Made by a program: the position numbers and the translations under genes. A stretch of DNA of 15,003 nucleotides from Lachnospiraceae bacterium (GTDB lineage: Bacteria; Bacillota; Clostridia; Lachnospirales; Lachnospiraceae), in NCBI GenBank assembly GCA_004556655.1, contig SFGF01000076.1, forward strand, positions 1-15,003. Reading direction: 5' to 3'. Positions 1 to 6,363 of this stretch are shown piece after piece (within the stretch, counting starts at the first letter, position 1; every line of letters starts with the position of its first letter). The notes under the pieces were generated by a model that was not told the origin of the DNA, searched no databases, and saw nothing but the letters and a program-made list of their open reading frames with translations.

Positions 1-291
1 AAAGTCAGGGCAAAAAGAATTGCATTTACCACAAAGGGAACAAGGTTTGCGTTTTCCCAGGGAGCAGTTTGTACAGAGTCCCCTGACGTTACAGTCCCGT
101 CTATGAATGCAGGCATTGTAAGATCGTCCATAACCGCCGGTTTTCCGAAACACCATATGATTTTTTATTTCTCTTGAGACAGAAGTGCAGTTTTTTCCAA
201 TCGTTGCAGCGATTGATTTGAATGATGCCTGTTCTGACAGCATCTGGGATATTTTTATACGGTCATTTAATGTTAAATGTTTTGAACTCAT
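1..291 (-). CDS. IS30-family transposase, N-terminal part (cut by window edge)
   Basis: The first 97 codons of a minus-strand gene run off the left edge of the window. The start codon ATG (291-289) sits 9 nt after a perfect AGGAGG (306-301). The protein opens MSSKHLTLNDRIKISQMLSE and continues with an IAATIGKNCTSVSREI helix-turn-helix, the HTH_38 type at the N-terminus of IS30-family transposases, which binds the element's terminal repeats. After the HTH comes a cysteine-rich stretch (C-x-C pairs between about residues 62 and 95), as in the clostridial branch of the family. The catalytic DDE domain lies outside the window, so whether the transposase is intact cannot be judged. The family assignment rests on recognition of the N-terminal pattern; a non-IS HTH protein is unlikely given the repeated motifs just upstream. 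Confidence 0.85.
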   Translation of the reverse strand, partial: MSSKHLTLNDRIKISQMLSEQASFKSIAATIGKNCTSVSREIKNHMVFRKTGGYGRSYNACIHRRDCNVRGLCTNCSLGKRKPCSLCGKCNSFCPDF

Positions 292-350
292 GATTATAAT
301 CCTCCTATAATGCTTCCCAGACATAACAAGAAGATTATAATAGTTTTTCT

Positions 351-441
351 GCCAAAGTAAATGCAACATAATGTATTGCCAAAGTAAACGCAACAGATGT
401 CGGAAATAGGGGGTGCATTTACTTTGACAATTTACATCTGT
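351..441. repeat. Outer end of the IS30-like element with repeated CAAAGTAAAYGCA motifs
   Basis: The motif GCCAAAGTAAAYGCAACA occurs twice in direct orientation (351-368 and 378-395, 27-bp period). A third, inverted copy of its core is at 414-429 (TGCATTTACTTTGACA). An 8-bp inverted repeat, ACAGATGT (393-400) and ACATCTGT (434-441), frames the inverted copy. These lie directly upstream of the transposase start, where the IS terminal inverted repeat is expected, so the element probably ends around 429-441. The exact tip cannot be fixed because the other end of the element is not in the window. Confidence 0.5.
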
Positions 442-473
442 AGGGATTCCGCAGGGAGAAAAGCCCGGAATGG

Positions 474-502
474 TTGACATTTCTGCATATTTCCTTTATA
501 AT
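474..502 (+). promoter_or_regulatory. Consensus sigma-A promoter of greA-lysS
   Basis: TTGACA (474-479), a 17-nt spacer and TATAAT (497-502) form a perfect vegetative promoter. Transcription should start near 509, leaving a leader of about 160 nt before greA. I see no obvious riboswitch or T-box in that leader. The IS30-like element ends only about 35-45 bp upstream of the -35 box. Confidence 0.85.
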
Positions 503-668
503 ACAGTGATTGTTATGAGGAGGAGTGCAGTCGATACGGGTATACAAATTAGTAATTTTTGGTATTCCTGCAAAGTCTGCGTAATATCTATGAGTGAAGG
601 ACATAATTTTACGCGTACAAAATAGATAGTAAGGTTTAAAAGTGTTTTAGAAAGGAATTGAGTAAGTA

Positions 669-1154
669 ATGGAAGCAAAGAAAAACATACTGACATATGC
701 CGGGCTGAAGAAACTGGAAGATGAACTGCATGAACTGAAAGTTGTAAAAAGAAAAGAAGTTGCAGGAAAGATCAAAGAAGCAAGAGAACAGGGAGACTTG
801 TCTGAAAATGCTGAGTATGACGCAGCAAAGGACGAGCAGAGAGATATCGAAGCACGTATCGAAGAGATTGAGAAGATCCTCAAGAATGCAGAAGTTGTAG
901 TAGAAGATGAAGTAGATGACGGAACCATCAGCGTTGGATGTAAAGTAAAGGTTCTGGATATGGAATATGATGAGGAGATGGATTTCCAGTTGGTAGGTTC
1001 TACAGAAGCAAACAGCCTTCAGGGTAAAATCTCCAATGAATCTCCGGTTGGTAAAGCCCTGATCGGAGCAAAACAGGGTCAGGTAGTAGATGTGGAACTG
1101 GCTGACGGAGAGATTATGCAGTATAAGGTACTGAAAATAGAGAGAAATATTTAA
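669..1154 (+). CDS. greA: Transcription elongation factor GreA
   Basis: GreA rescues backtracked RNA polymerase by reaching through the secondary channel and stimulating cleavage of the extruded transcript. The protein is 161 aa, the usual family length. Residues 1-76 form the charged antiparallel coiled coil, with the tip signature EAREQGDLSENAEY (residues 37-50). The two tip acidic residues that coordinate the catalytic metal are D43 and E46 by alignment to E. coli D41/E44. Residues from about 80 to 161 form the FKBP-like domain that docks on polymerase, including SPVGKALIGAKQGQVVDV. The ATG follows AAAGGA (651-656) at 12 nt, slightly long spacing. lysS follows after 26 nt with no terminator, so the two are co-transcribed from the promoter at 474-502. 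This pairing is common in Firmicutes. Confidence 0.97.
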   Translation: MEAKKNILTYAGLKKLEDELHELKVVKRKEVAGKIKEAREQGDLSENAEYDAAKDEQRDIEARIEEIEKILKNAEVVVEDEVDDGTISVGCKVKVLDMEYDEEMDFQLVGSTEANSLQGKISNESPVGKALIGAKQGQVVDVELADGEIMQYKVLKIERNI

Positions 1155-1180
1155 TATAAAATAAGAGGGAGTGAAGAATC

Positions 1181-3121
1181 GTGGCAGGACAGCAGAAGCA
1201 GGAACAGGATATCAACCAGTTATTGAAAGTGCGCCGTGAAAAACTGGCAGAACTTCAGGCAAACGGCAATGATCCGTTTCAGATTACAAAGTACGATGTT
1301 ACCAATCACAGTTTAGAGTTGAAAGAAAATTTTGAGGACTACGAAGGCAAGTCAGTTACTGTGGCAGGACGTATGATGTCCAAACGTGTAATGGGAAAAG
1401 CGTCTTTCTGTAATGTACAGGATCTGAAGGGAAATATTCAGTCTTATGTGGCGAGAGACAGCATCGGAGAAGAATCCTACAAAGCATTTAAGAAAATGGA
1501 CATCGGTGATATCGTAGGAATCAAGGGTGAAGTATTTAAAACCAAAACAGGTGAGATTTCTATTCATGCATCGGAAGTGACCCTGTTGTCCAAGAGTCTT
1601 CAGGTACTTCCTGAAAAATTCCATGGACTGACCAATACAGACCTGCGTTATCGTCAGAGATATGTGGATCTGATCATGAATCCGGAAGTAAAAGATACCT
1701 TTATTAAACGCTCCAAAATCATCAGCACTATCCGTAAATATCTGGATGGTCAGGGATTCATGGAGGTAGAGACACCGATGCTGGTATCCAATGCCGGCGG
1801 TGCTTCCGCAAGACCGTTTATCACCCATTCCAATGCGCTGGATGAAGATTTCAAACTGCGTATTTCTTTGGAGCTTTATTTGAAGAGATTGATTGTTGGC
1901 GGTATGGAACGTGTATATGAAATCGGACGTGTATTCCGTAATGAAGGCGTGGATACCCGTCACAATCCGGAATTTACTCTGATGGAGTTGTATCAGGCTT
2001 ACACAGATTATCACGGCATGATGGATCTGACAGAGAACATGTACCGTTATGTAGCACAGGAAGTTTTGGGGACTACAAAGATTACTTACAATGGTATCGA
2101 GATGGATCTCGGAAAACCATTTGAGAGAATTACCATGCTGGATGCGGTTAAGAAGTATTCCGGTGTGGACTTCAACGAGATCCACACGCTGGAAGAGGCA
2201 AGAGCTGCTGCAAAAGAGCATCATGTTGAATATGAAGAGAGACATAAAAAAGGCGATATCCTGAACCTGTTCTTCGAAGAGTTTGTTGAGGAACATCTGA
2301 TTCAGCCGACCTTCGTTATGGATCATCCGATTGAGATTTCTCCGCTTACCAAGAAAAAACCGGAGAATCCGGAATATGTAGAGCGTTTCGAGTTCTTCAT
2401 GAACGGCTGGGAGATGGCAAACGCTTACTCTGAGCTGAATGATCCGATCGATCAGAGAGAAAGATTCAAAGCCCAGGAAGAACAGCTGGCGATGGGCGAT
2501 GAAGAAGCCAATACCACAGATGAAGACTTCCTGAACGCATTGGAGATTGGTATGCCTCCGACAGGCGGTATCGGATTTGGAATCGACAGAATGTGTATGT
2601 TGCTGACAGATTCCGCTGCGATTCGCGACGTTTTGGCCTTCCCCACCATGAAATCTCTGGATTCCGACAAGAAAGCAGCCAAAGCTGTAAAACCGGCTGA
2701 AACACCAGTTGAAACTGCTGCACCGGCAGTGGAAAAAGAAGTAATCGACTTCTCTAAAGTAAAGATTGAGCCGTTATTCGAAGAGATGGTTGACTTTGAA
2801 ACATTCAGCAAATCTGATTTCAGAGCTGTGAAGATCAAAGACTGCACAGCTGTTCCGAAGAGCAAAAAACTGTTGCAGTTTACACTGGATGACGGAACAG
2901 GTACAGACCGTACCATCTTAAGCGGAATTCATGAATATTATGAGCCGGAAGAACTGATCGGAAAGACAGCAATTGCTATCGTAAACCTTCCACCTCGTGC
3001 CATGATGGGAATTGATTCCTGCGGAATGCTGATTTCAGCAGTACATGAGGAAGAGGGAGTGGAAAAACTTCACCTTCTGATGGTAGACGAACATATACCG
3101 GCTGGGGCAAAGCTCTACTAA
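1181..3121 (+). CDS. lysS: Lysyl-tRNA synthetase (class II) with C-terminal tRNA-binding domain
   Basis: This cytoplasmic enzyme charges tRNA-Lys with lysine using ATP. The 646-aa protein starts at GTG 1181 behind AAGAGGGAG. It has an N-terminal OB-fold anticodon-binding domain (about 60-165) and a class II catalytic core. Motif 1 is near FMEVETPMLVSNAGGASARP (193-212), motif 2 is RVYEIGRVFRNEG (244-256) and motif 3 is GIGFGIDRM (463-471). Ordinary bacterial LysRS ends about 500 residues in. Here an Ala/Pro/Lys/Glu-rich linker (about 495-532) leads to about 110 extra residues beginning FSKSDFRAVKIKDCTAVPKS (542-561). These resemble the Trbp111/EMAP-II-type tRNA-binding OB fold (tRNA_bind family) found at the C-terminus of many MetRS. 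The extra domain probably raises tRNA affinity in a non-specific way. Such extended LysRS proteins occur in Lachnospiraceae, to my knowledge. Confidence 0.97.
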   Translation: MAGQQKQEQDINQLLKVRREKLAELQANGNDPFQITKYDVTNHSLELKENFEDYEGKSVTVAGRMMSKRVMGKASFCNVQDLKGNIQSYVARDSIGEESYKAFKKMDIGDIVGIKGEVFKTKTGEISIHASEVTLLSKSLQVLPEKFHGLTNTDLRYRQRYVDLIMNPEVKDTFIKRSKIISTIRKYLDGQGFMEVETPMLVSNAGGASARPFITHSNALDEDFKLRISLELYLKRLIVGGMERVYEIGRVFRNEGVDTRHNPEFTLMELYQAYTDYHGMMDLTENMYRYVAQEVLGTTKITYNGIEMDLGKPFERITMLDAVKKYSGVDFNEIHTLEEARAAAKEHHVEYEERHKKGDILNLFFEEFVEEHLIQPTFVMDHPIEISPLTKKKPENPEYVERFEFFMNGWEMANAYSELNDPIDQRERFKAQEEQLAMGDEEANTTDEDFLNALEIGMPPTGGIGFGIDRMCMLLTDSAAIRDVLAFPTMKSLDSDKKAAKAVKPAETPVETAAPAVEKEVIDFSKVKIEPLFEEMVDFETFSKSDFRAVKIKDCTAVPKSKKLLQFTLDDGTGTDRTILSGIHEYYEPEELIGKTAIAIVNLPPRAMMGIDSCGMLISAVHEEEGVEKLHLLMVDEHIPAGAKLY

Positions 3122-3150
3122 AACAGGATGTACTTCATTTGATGAATAAA

Positions 3151-3210
3151 GCTAAGGGGACAGGTTTTGCGACTCATTTACGAGTGAGTTGCGGAACCTG
3201 TCCCCTTGGC
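3151..3210 (+). repeat. REP-like 28-bp hairpin with UACG loop downstream of lysS
   Basis: Bases 3151-3178 pair without a break with 3183-3210, leaving the 4-nt loop TACG (3179-3182). The outer part contains AAGGGGACAGGTT facing AACCTGTCCCCTT. Five pairs are G-U wobbles (for example 3167/3194, 3168/3193, 3171/3190). These pair only in plus-strand RNA and would be C/A mismatches on the other strand. No T-tract follows directly (next bases TTACCAAAAAAG), so it is not a textbook intrinsic terminator, although it may act as a 3' end or stabiliser for greA-lysS mRNA. GGGGACAG-type palindromes of this kind are typical of REP elements spread by single-strand (Y1/RAYT) transposases. That assignment is inference. 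Confidence 0.7.
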
Positions 3211-3477
3211 TTACCAAAAAAGTTTTATATTATCGAAAAAAGTCGCTTAAAAAAGTTGATAGTTTCGTACAAAACTCCGTTGAAAAAATTTTGTTGCCGA
3301 CTATACTATAAGTCAGACAGGTTAAGGAAATGAAAACGATATGTTGAAAAGAAAGATTGAATAGAGTCTGACTAAATGGAAGAATACCATAAATTAAATG
3401 ATGGAAGTTAATAACTATAAGAATTTGCTCAAATGATAAGGGTATTAATCTATGGTAGATGAAAATATTTTAAAGCT
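3211..3477 (+). other. Gene-free decayed stretch with a weak promoter candidate
   Basis: No recognisable open frame is present. A possible promoter is TTGAAA (3280-3285), a 16-nt spacer and TATACT (3302-3307). Next to it lies an 8-bp inverted repeat, AGTCAGAC (3311-3318) and GTCTGACT (3366-3373). The last part (about 3400-3477) probably once encoded the upstream part of the protein whose tail begins at 3463, but it is interrupted by stops (for example TGA at 3460-3462). Confidence 0.4.
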
Positions 3478-3912
3478 ATGGGTATTATTGAATCATTTGG
3501 AACGGGTATTGGTGAGGCAAAAAGAGCGTTGGAAGAAAATGGCTCTCCGACTTTGTATTATAAAACCTTTGATATTACAGACAATGTTACTTCAGTCGTG
3601 ATTCCAGTAAATGAGGAGTACATGGAAATAAAGGACGATACAAAACCCAAGAAAAAAATTGGGATTGAGAGTGAAACCCAAGAAATTAAGCAAATAATTT
3701 TGAATTCGAATTATTCTTCTAGTACAAAACGTAAATTGATCCAAATATTTGAACAGCTTGGTACAGAAATATTGGGGAATTCCAAGATTGTAGAAGTGTT
3801 AGGGTGTTCTGAAACTACTGCTACATCATACATCAAAAAGATGCGTGACGAATTGCATATTATACATGCGGTAGAAGGAAGTGGAAAAGGGAAATATGTT
3901 TTTCGTCAGTAA
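3463..3912 (+). pseudogene. C-terminal remnant of an AlbA_2/Schlafen-type ATP-binding transcriptional regulator
   Basis: The readable frame opens just after a TGA at 3460-3462 and begins with the signature MGIIESFGTGIGEAKRAL (ATG 3478). This is the conserved 'lGxIExxGTGIxri' segment of the HATPase_c_4 part of AlbA_2 (formerly Divergent AAA-4/Schlafen-like) regulators, which are normally about 450-500 aa. Only roughly the last 145 residues remain. They include a C-terminal winged-helix-like segment around KIVEVLGCSETTATSYIKKM. The N-terminal DNA-binding AlbA_2 domain and most of the ATPase fold are missing, and no good ribosome binding site precedes 3478. The frame ends at TAA 3910-3912, exactly where sugar-kinase homology begins. 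I read it as a dead fragment left by an insertion or deletion. Whether a short peptide is still made is unknown. Confidence 0.65.
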
Positions 3913-4362
3913 CAAATTCTGATGCTTCAAAATGAAGTTAATCTTGTACCGTATATGATTGAGCGTGCATGGGAGAAGGGGATGAAGGTTGTCATGAATT
4001 CCTCTCTCTATGATGAGGCTGTGAGTGCATGTGATTTTTCCAAAATTTCCATGTTTCTGATCAATGAAGTGGAAGGAACTCAGATGACGGGAGAAACGGA
4101 TCTGGAAAGGATATTGGAAAAATTGCGCAGGGATTACCCAAAAGCAAAGATAGTGCTGACCCTTGGGGAAAAAGGCTCTGTTTATCAGGAGGGAGAAAAA
4201 CAGTATCGTCAGGGTGTTTTTCCGGTGAAAACAATCGATACTACAGCAGCAGGAGATACTTTTACCGGATATTTCATTTCTTCTGTGATTGATGGCTTAT
4301 CCGTTGGCTATTGGGGAGGATTCCGGTCAGGAAACCATAGGATAAGTGGGAATTATCCTTAG
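3913..4362 (+). pseudogene. C-terminal half of a PfkB/ribokinase-family sugar kinase, truncated at both ends
   Basis: The translation reads QILMLQNEVNLVPYMIERAW onward, matching the middle of ribokinase-type enzymes, which phosphorylate sugars such as ribose with ATP. The PfkB signature 2 DTTAAGDTFTGYF lies at about 4238-4276. The aspartate of AAGD is the catalytic base, and LTLGEKGSVYQ belongs to the nucleotide-binding region. The substrate-binding N-terminal half (about 130 residues, including the first PfkB signature) is absent. Homology starts immediately after the stop of the preceding fragment. At the other end, family-like sequence stops around 4305 (ISSVIDGLSV) and is replaced by an unrelated tail ending at 4362, so the last helices are also lost. 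A broken hairpin (4328-4333/4363-4368 and 4339-4345/4353-4359) covers the end of the frame. The gene cannot encode an active kinase. The 145 bases after it (to 4507) hold no recognisable gene. Confidence 0.8.
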
Positions 4363-4507
4363 TTCCTGGAACGAGTGAATGCCGATTCGGCGGTAGGTTT
4401 TCCTGGACAGACTGATCAGGTGAAACGTCTTTTGAAAATATACATAGGCGCAGAGAAACGGTTATGATGAAATCTGGAGTTCTAAATAATGAATGGTGGT
4501 GTAGAAA

Positions 4508-5269
4508 ATGAGTGTAAAGGAATATCATAAACTTGTCCGGGATAAGATTCCGGAAATTATAGAGGCATCGGGAAAGGTGTGTAAGACAGAAATTCTTTCG
4601 GATGAGGATTATCTGAAGATGCTGGATGCCAAACTGGATGAAGAATTAGCGGAGTATCATCAGGACCAGAGTCTGGAAGAACTGGCAGATCTTTTGGAGG
4701 TTCTTTTTACGGCAGCAGTTGCCAGAGGATATACAATTACAGAATTGGAAAGAACACGTGCTAAGAAAGCCCAAGAATGTGGTGGATTTGAAAAAAAGAT
4801 ATTGCTGAAGGAAGTGGCGGATCCCATTGATCCGAACCGCCCGACAGTAAAGTTATCACTTGTTATAGAAGCGATTGAAATGGCTGGTGATGAAAGTACT
4901 GCATATTACGATGTGGAAAAGCAGGAATTGATTTGGTATATAGAAGATTTTGGATATCAGCAGGATGAGGACGACGAAGTAATAGAAGAGATGATTGAGG
5001 AAGGGTGGAGAACCAGATTTTTCAAACTTCCGGACAAGTTTGATATCAATGAATATCGTTTTATGGAAAATTTTATTTATGACCAAATTCCAGCAGGTGG
5101 TGTACGTGATCAGTTTGAATCTGCAATCAGAGGTCGTGGTGCATTCCGGAGATTCCGTAATCTGGCAGAGCGTCTGGGTGTCATAGATGAATGGTATGAC
5201 TATAAAGAAAAGGAACAGAAAAAACTTGCAATTGAATGGTGTGAAGAGAATGGATTCAATTATAAGTGA
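4508..5269 (+). CDS. MazG-like nucleotide pyrophosphohydrolase fused to UPF0158 domain
   Basis: The 253-aa protein has two parts. Residues 1-103 match the small all-alpha NTP pyrophosphohydrolases annotated as phosphoribosyl-ATP pyrophosphohydrolase-like (COG4997): EYHKLVRDKIPEIIE (5-19), then the metal-binding helices EELAEY (45-50) and EELADLLEVLF (57-67). These give the E-x-x-E and E-x-x-D pattern of the MazG/PRA-PH superfamily. Such enzymes hydrolyse nucleoside triphosphates or related nucleotides to monophosphates; the substrate here is unknown. Residues from about 111 to 253 match UPF0158, a family without known function: VKLSLVIEAIEMAGDEST, an acidic middle, and GRGAFRRFRN (about 209-218) followed by WYDYKEKEQKKLAIEWCEEN. 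The start ATG 4508 is preceded by a modest GGTGG (4495-4499). The frame is continuous, so this is a true fusion. No histidine biosynthesis genes lie nearby, which argues against a HisE role. Confidence 0.85.
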   Translation: MSVKEYHKLVRDKIPEIIEASGKVCKTEILSDEDYLKMLDAKLDEELAEYHQDQSLEELADLLEVLFTAAVARGYTITELERTRAKKAQECGGFEKKILLKEVADPIDPNRPTVKLSLVIEAIEMAGDESTAYYDVEKQELIWYIEDFGYQQDEDDEVIEEMIEEGWRTRFFKLPDKFDINEYRFMENFIYDQIPAGGVRDQFESAIRGRGAFRRFRNLAERLGVIDEWYDYKEKEQKKLAIEWCEENGFNYK

Positions 5270-5579
5270 TGTGAAAAAGGAGATTTTATAATCATTATTT
5301 TCTATAGACCTCGCATCGGTATCTCACCAGACCCTAAATTGACTACATACCAAAAGTTGAGAAAGAACTTTTTGATTTGCTCCTGAGGTTGAAATTTTTA
5401 ATTAAAAGTGTTATACTTTAATTTCACGATTCTTTTTTGTATATAGTCTTTTTTACTATTCCATATTGTAACTTTCGGTTTTGAATCATGCATTCCCATG
5501 ACGACAGAGGTGTCGAATCGGCATTGCCAGAGAATGCGCAGCAAGAAACTTGGCTGATACAACGAAGGGGGAATGGCAT
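5270..5579 (+). other. Intergenic stretch upstream of the XRE gene
   Basis: About 310 bases contain no recognisable gene. A good ribosome-binding-site look-alike (AAAAAGGAG, about 5273-5281) is not followed by a usable start codon and may be the remains of a lost gene. The only clear element is the promoter at 5389-5417. The bases between it and the XRE start form a leader of about 155 nt without an evident hairpin. Confidence 0.4.
5389..5417 (+). promoter_or_regulatory. Sigma-A promoter candidate for the XRE regulator gene
   Basis: TTGAAA (5389-5394), a spacer of exactly 17 nt and TATACT (5412-5417) fit the vegetative consensus in ten of twelve positions. The start of transcription would be near 5424. 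Confidence 0.6.
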
Positions 5580-5921
5580 ATGACAACATATAGCTTCCCT
5601 GTGATTCAGGGAGAAAAGACAGGAAAAAGATTGAGAGATATGCGAAAAGGAAGAGGCATTAAGGTGGCTACTGTTTGTGCATATATGGGTGGTATATCCG
5701 AACAGGCTGTCTACAAGTGGGAGCGTGGAGCATGTCTCCCTACAATCGATAATCTGCTGGCACTCAGTCATTTGTACCAAGTACGAATGGAAGATTTGCT
5801 GGTGTATGAAGAGGCCGAAATGGTCTCTTATTATTTTATACAAAAAAACTGTTCCAAAATTCATCTGCAGTCAGCAGTAAACTTCAGAACAGTATATGAT
5901 TATGCATGTACAGCTGCATAA
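5580..5921 (+). CDS. Small XRE-family helix-turn-helix regulator
   Basis: A DNA-binding protein of 113 aa. The start ATG 5580 is chosen because GAAGGGGGA (5564-5572) ends 7 nt before it; an in-frame ATG at 5550 has no such site. Residues about 14-73 form a Cro/C1-type HTH: GKRLRDMRKGRGIKVATVCAYM, then the recognition helix region GISEQAVYKWERGACLPTID, then LLALSHLYQVRMEDLLVYEE. This last segment is the usual fifth-helix ending of the HTH_3 family. The remaining 35 residues show no known domain and may be a divergent or replaced tail. Proteins of this size are frequent in Lachnospiraceae genomes. The regulatory target is unknown; the gene has its own promoter, and no partner gene (toxin or phage gene) is seen beside it. 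Confidence 0.8.
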   Translation: MTTYSFPVIQGEKTGKRLRDMRKGRGIKVATVCAYMGGISEQAVYKWERGACLPTIDNLLALSHLYQVRMEDLLVYEEAEMVSYYFIQKNCSKIHLQSAVNFRTVYDYACTAA

Positions 5922-6363
5922 CGGGGACTGTTTAACACTCGAAGCATATGATCCATGGGAGTAATGTTGCCGTCCGCCATGAGATGGATGCAATCAAGTA
6001 TCTCTTCGGAAAATTTACATATATGAAAACGAGACGCGATGTGGTGATTTTAAATAATTCGATTAAGTTCTATTCTGAGTATTATTTTAGTAAAATCCTT
6101 TCTCTGTACCACTTCAACGTGGATCACCTCCAATCAGAACGGTTCTGATGCCGGTTGACCTGTGCCTTCATGGCTGGATGTTGTATCCTAAAGAGGAATT
6201 ACATATTATATGGCGCTCATAGAGATGGTTCTTATTGCTACGGGAGTAGAAGAAGTTCTGGTATCTTTTGTGGGGAGAAAAATATGGAAAAGGCAGTATC
6301 CTTTATTTATTCCTGAAAACAAAGATGAACAATAAAAAGAAATTTGATAGAGGAGAGGTTCAT
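5922..6363 (+). other. Gene-poor stretch with an unrecognised short frame and a palindrome
   Basis: About 440 bases lie between the XRE gene and the phosphoesterase gene. A 66-codon frame (5948-6148, containing MDAIKYLFGKFTYMKTRRDV) resembles nothing I know and has no ribosome binding site, so I do not call it a gene. A perfect 8+1+8 palindrome is at 6133-6149. A half copy of the GGGGAC motif of the REP-like hairpin is at about 5924-5930 without its partner arm. No convincing promoter for the next gene is visible. The stretch may be remnants of lost genes. Confidence 0.35.
6133..6149. repeat. 17-nt perfect palindrome ATCAGAAC-G-GTTCTGAT
   Basis: The arms ATCAGAAC (6133-6140) and GTTCTGAT (6142-6149) are perfect complements around a single central G. 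The size and symmetry fit a dimeric regulator binding site, but no promoter is clearly tied to it. There is no T-tract, and the 1-base centre is too tight for an RNA hairpin loop. Confidence 0.5.

Noticed and set aside
515..625. 36-codon frame in the greA leader
   Set aside because: The GGAGGAG lies inside the frame, not before the ATG, and the expected transcript start at about 509 leaves no room for a binding site.
1352..2326. Long open frame antisense to lysS (324 codons)
   Set aside because: It is a shadow of the lysS codon pattern, with no ribosome binding site and no protein-like motifs. The same holds for 11914-12717 antisense to recD2.
3139..3333. 64-codon open frame after lysS
   Set aside because: It simply reads through the hairpin at 3151-3210, has no good ribosome binding site and resembles no protein.
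3376..3411. Mini-frame MEEYHKLNDGS resembling the start of the MazG-like protein
   Set aside because: Only the five residues EYHKL match; similarity ends at once and a stop follows.
5922..5936. Half copy of the GGGGACxG motif of the REP-like hairpin
   Set aside because: No inverted partner arm is found nearby, so it cannot form the element and may be chance.
6120..6131. TGGATCACCTCC, identical to the 3' end of 16S rRNA
   Set aside because: The match is only 12 bases and nothing upstream resembles 16S rRNA. It is chance, or reflects a strong ribosome binding site on the minus strand.
5948..6148. 66-codon frame MIHGSNVAVRHEMDAIKYLF...
   Set aside because: There is no ribosome binding site, no recognised motif and atypical composition. 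It may be a remnant but cannot be supported as a gene.
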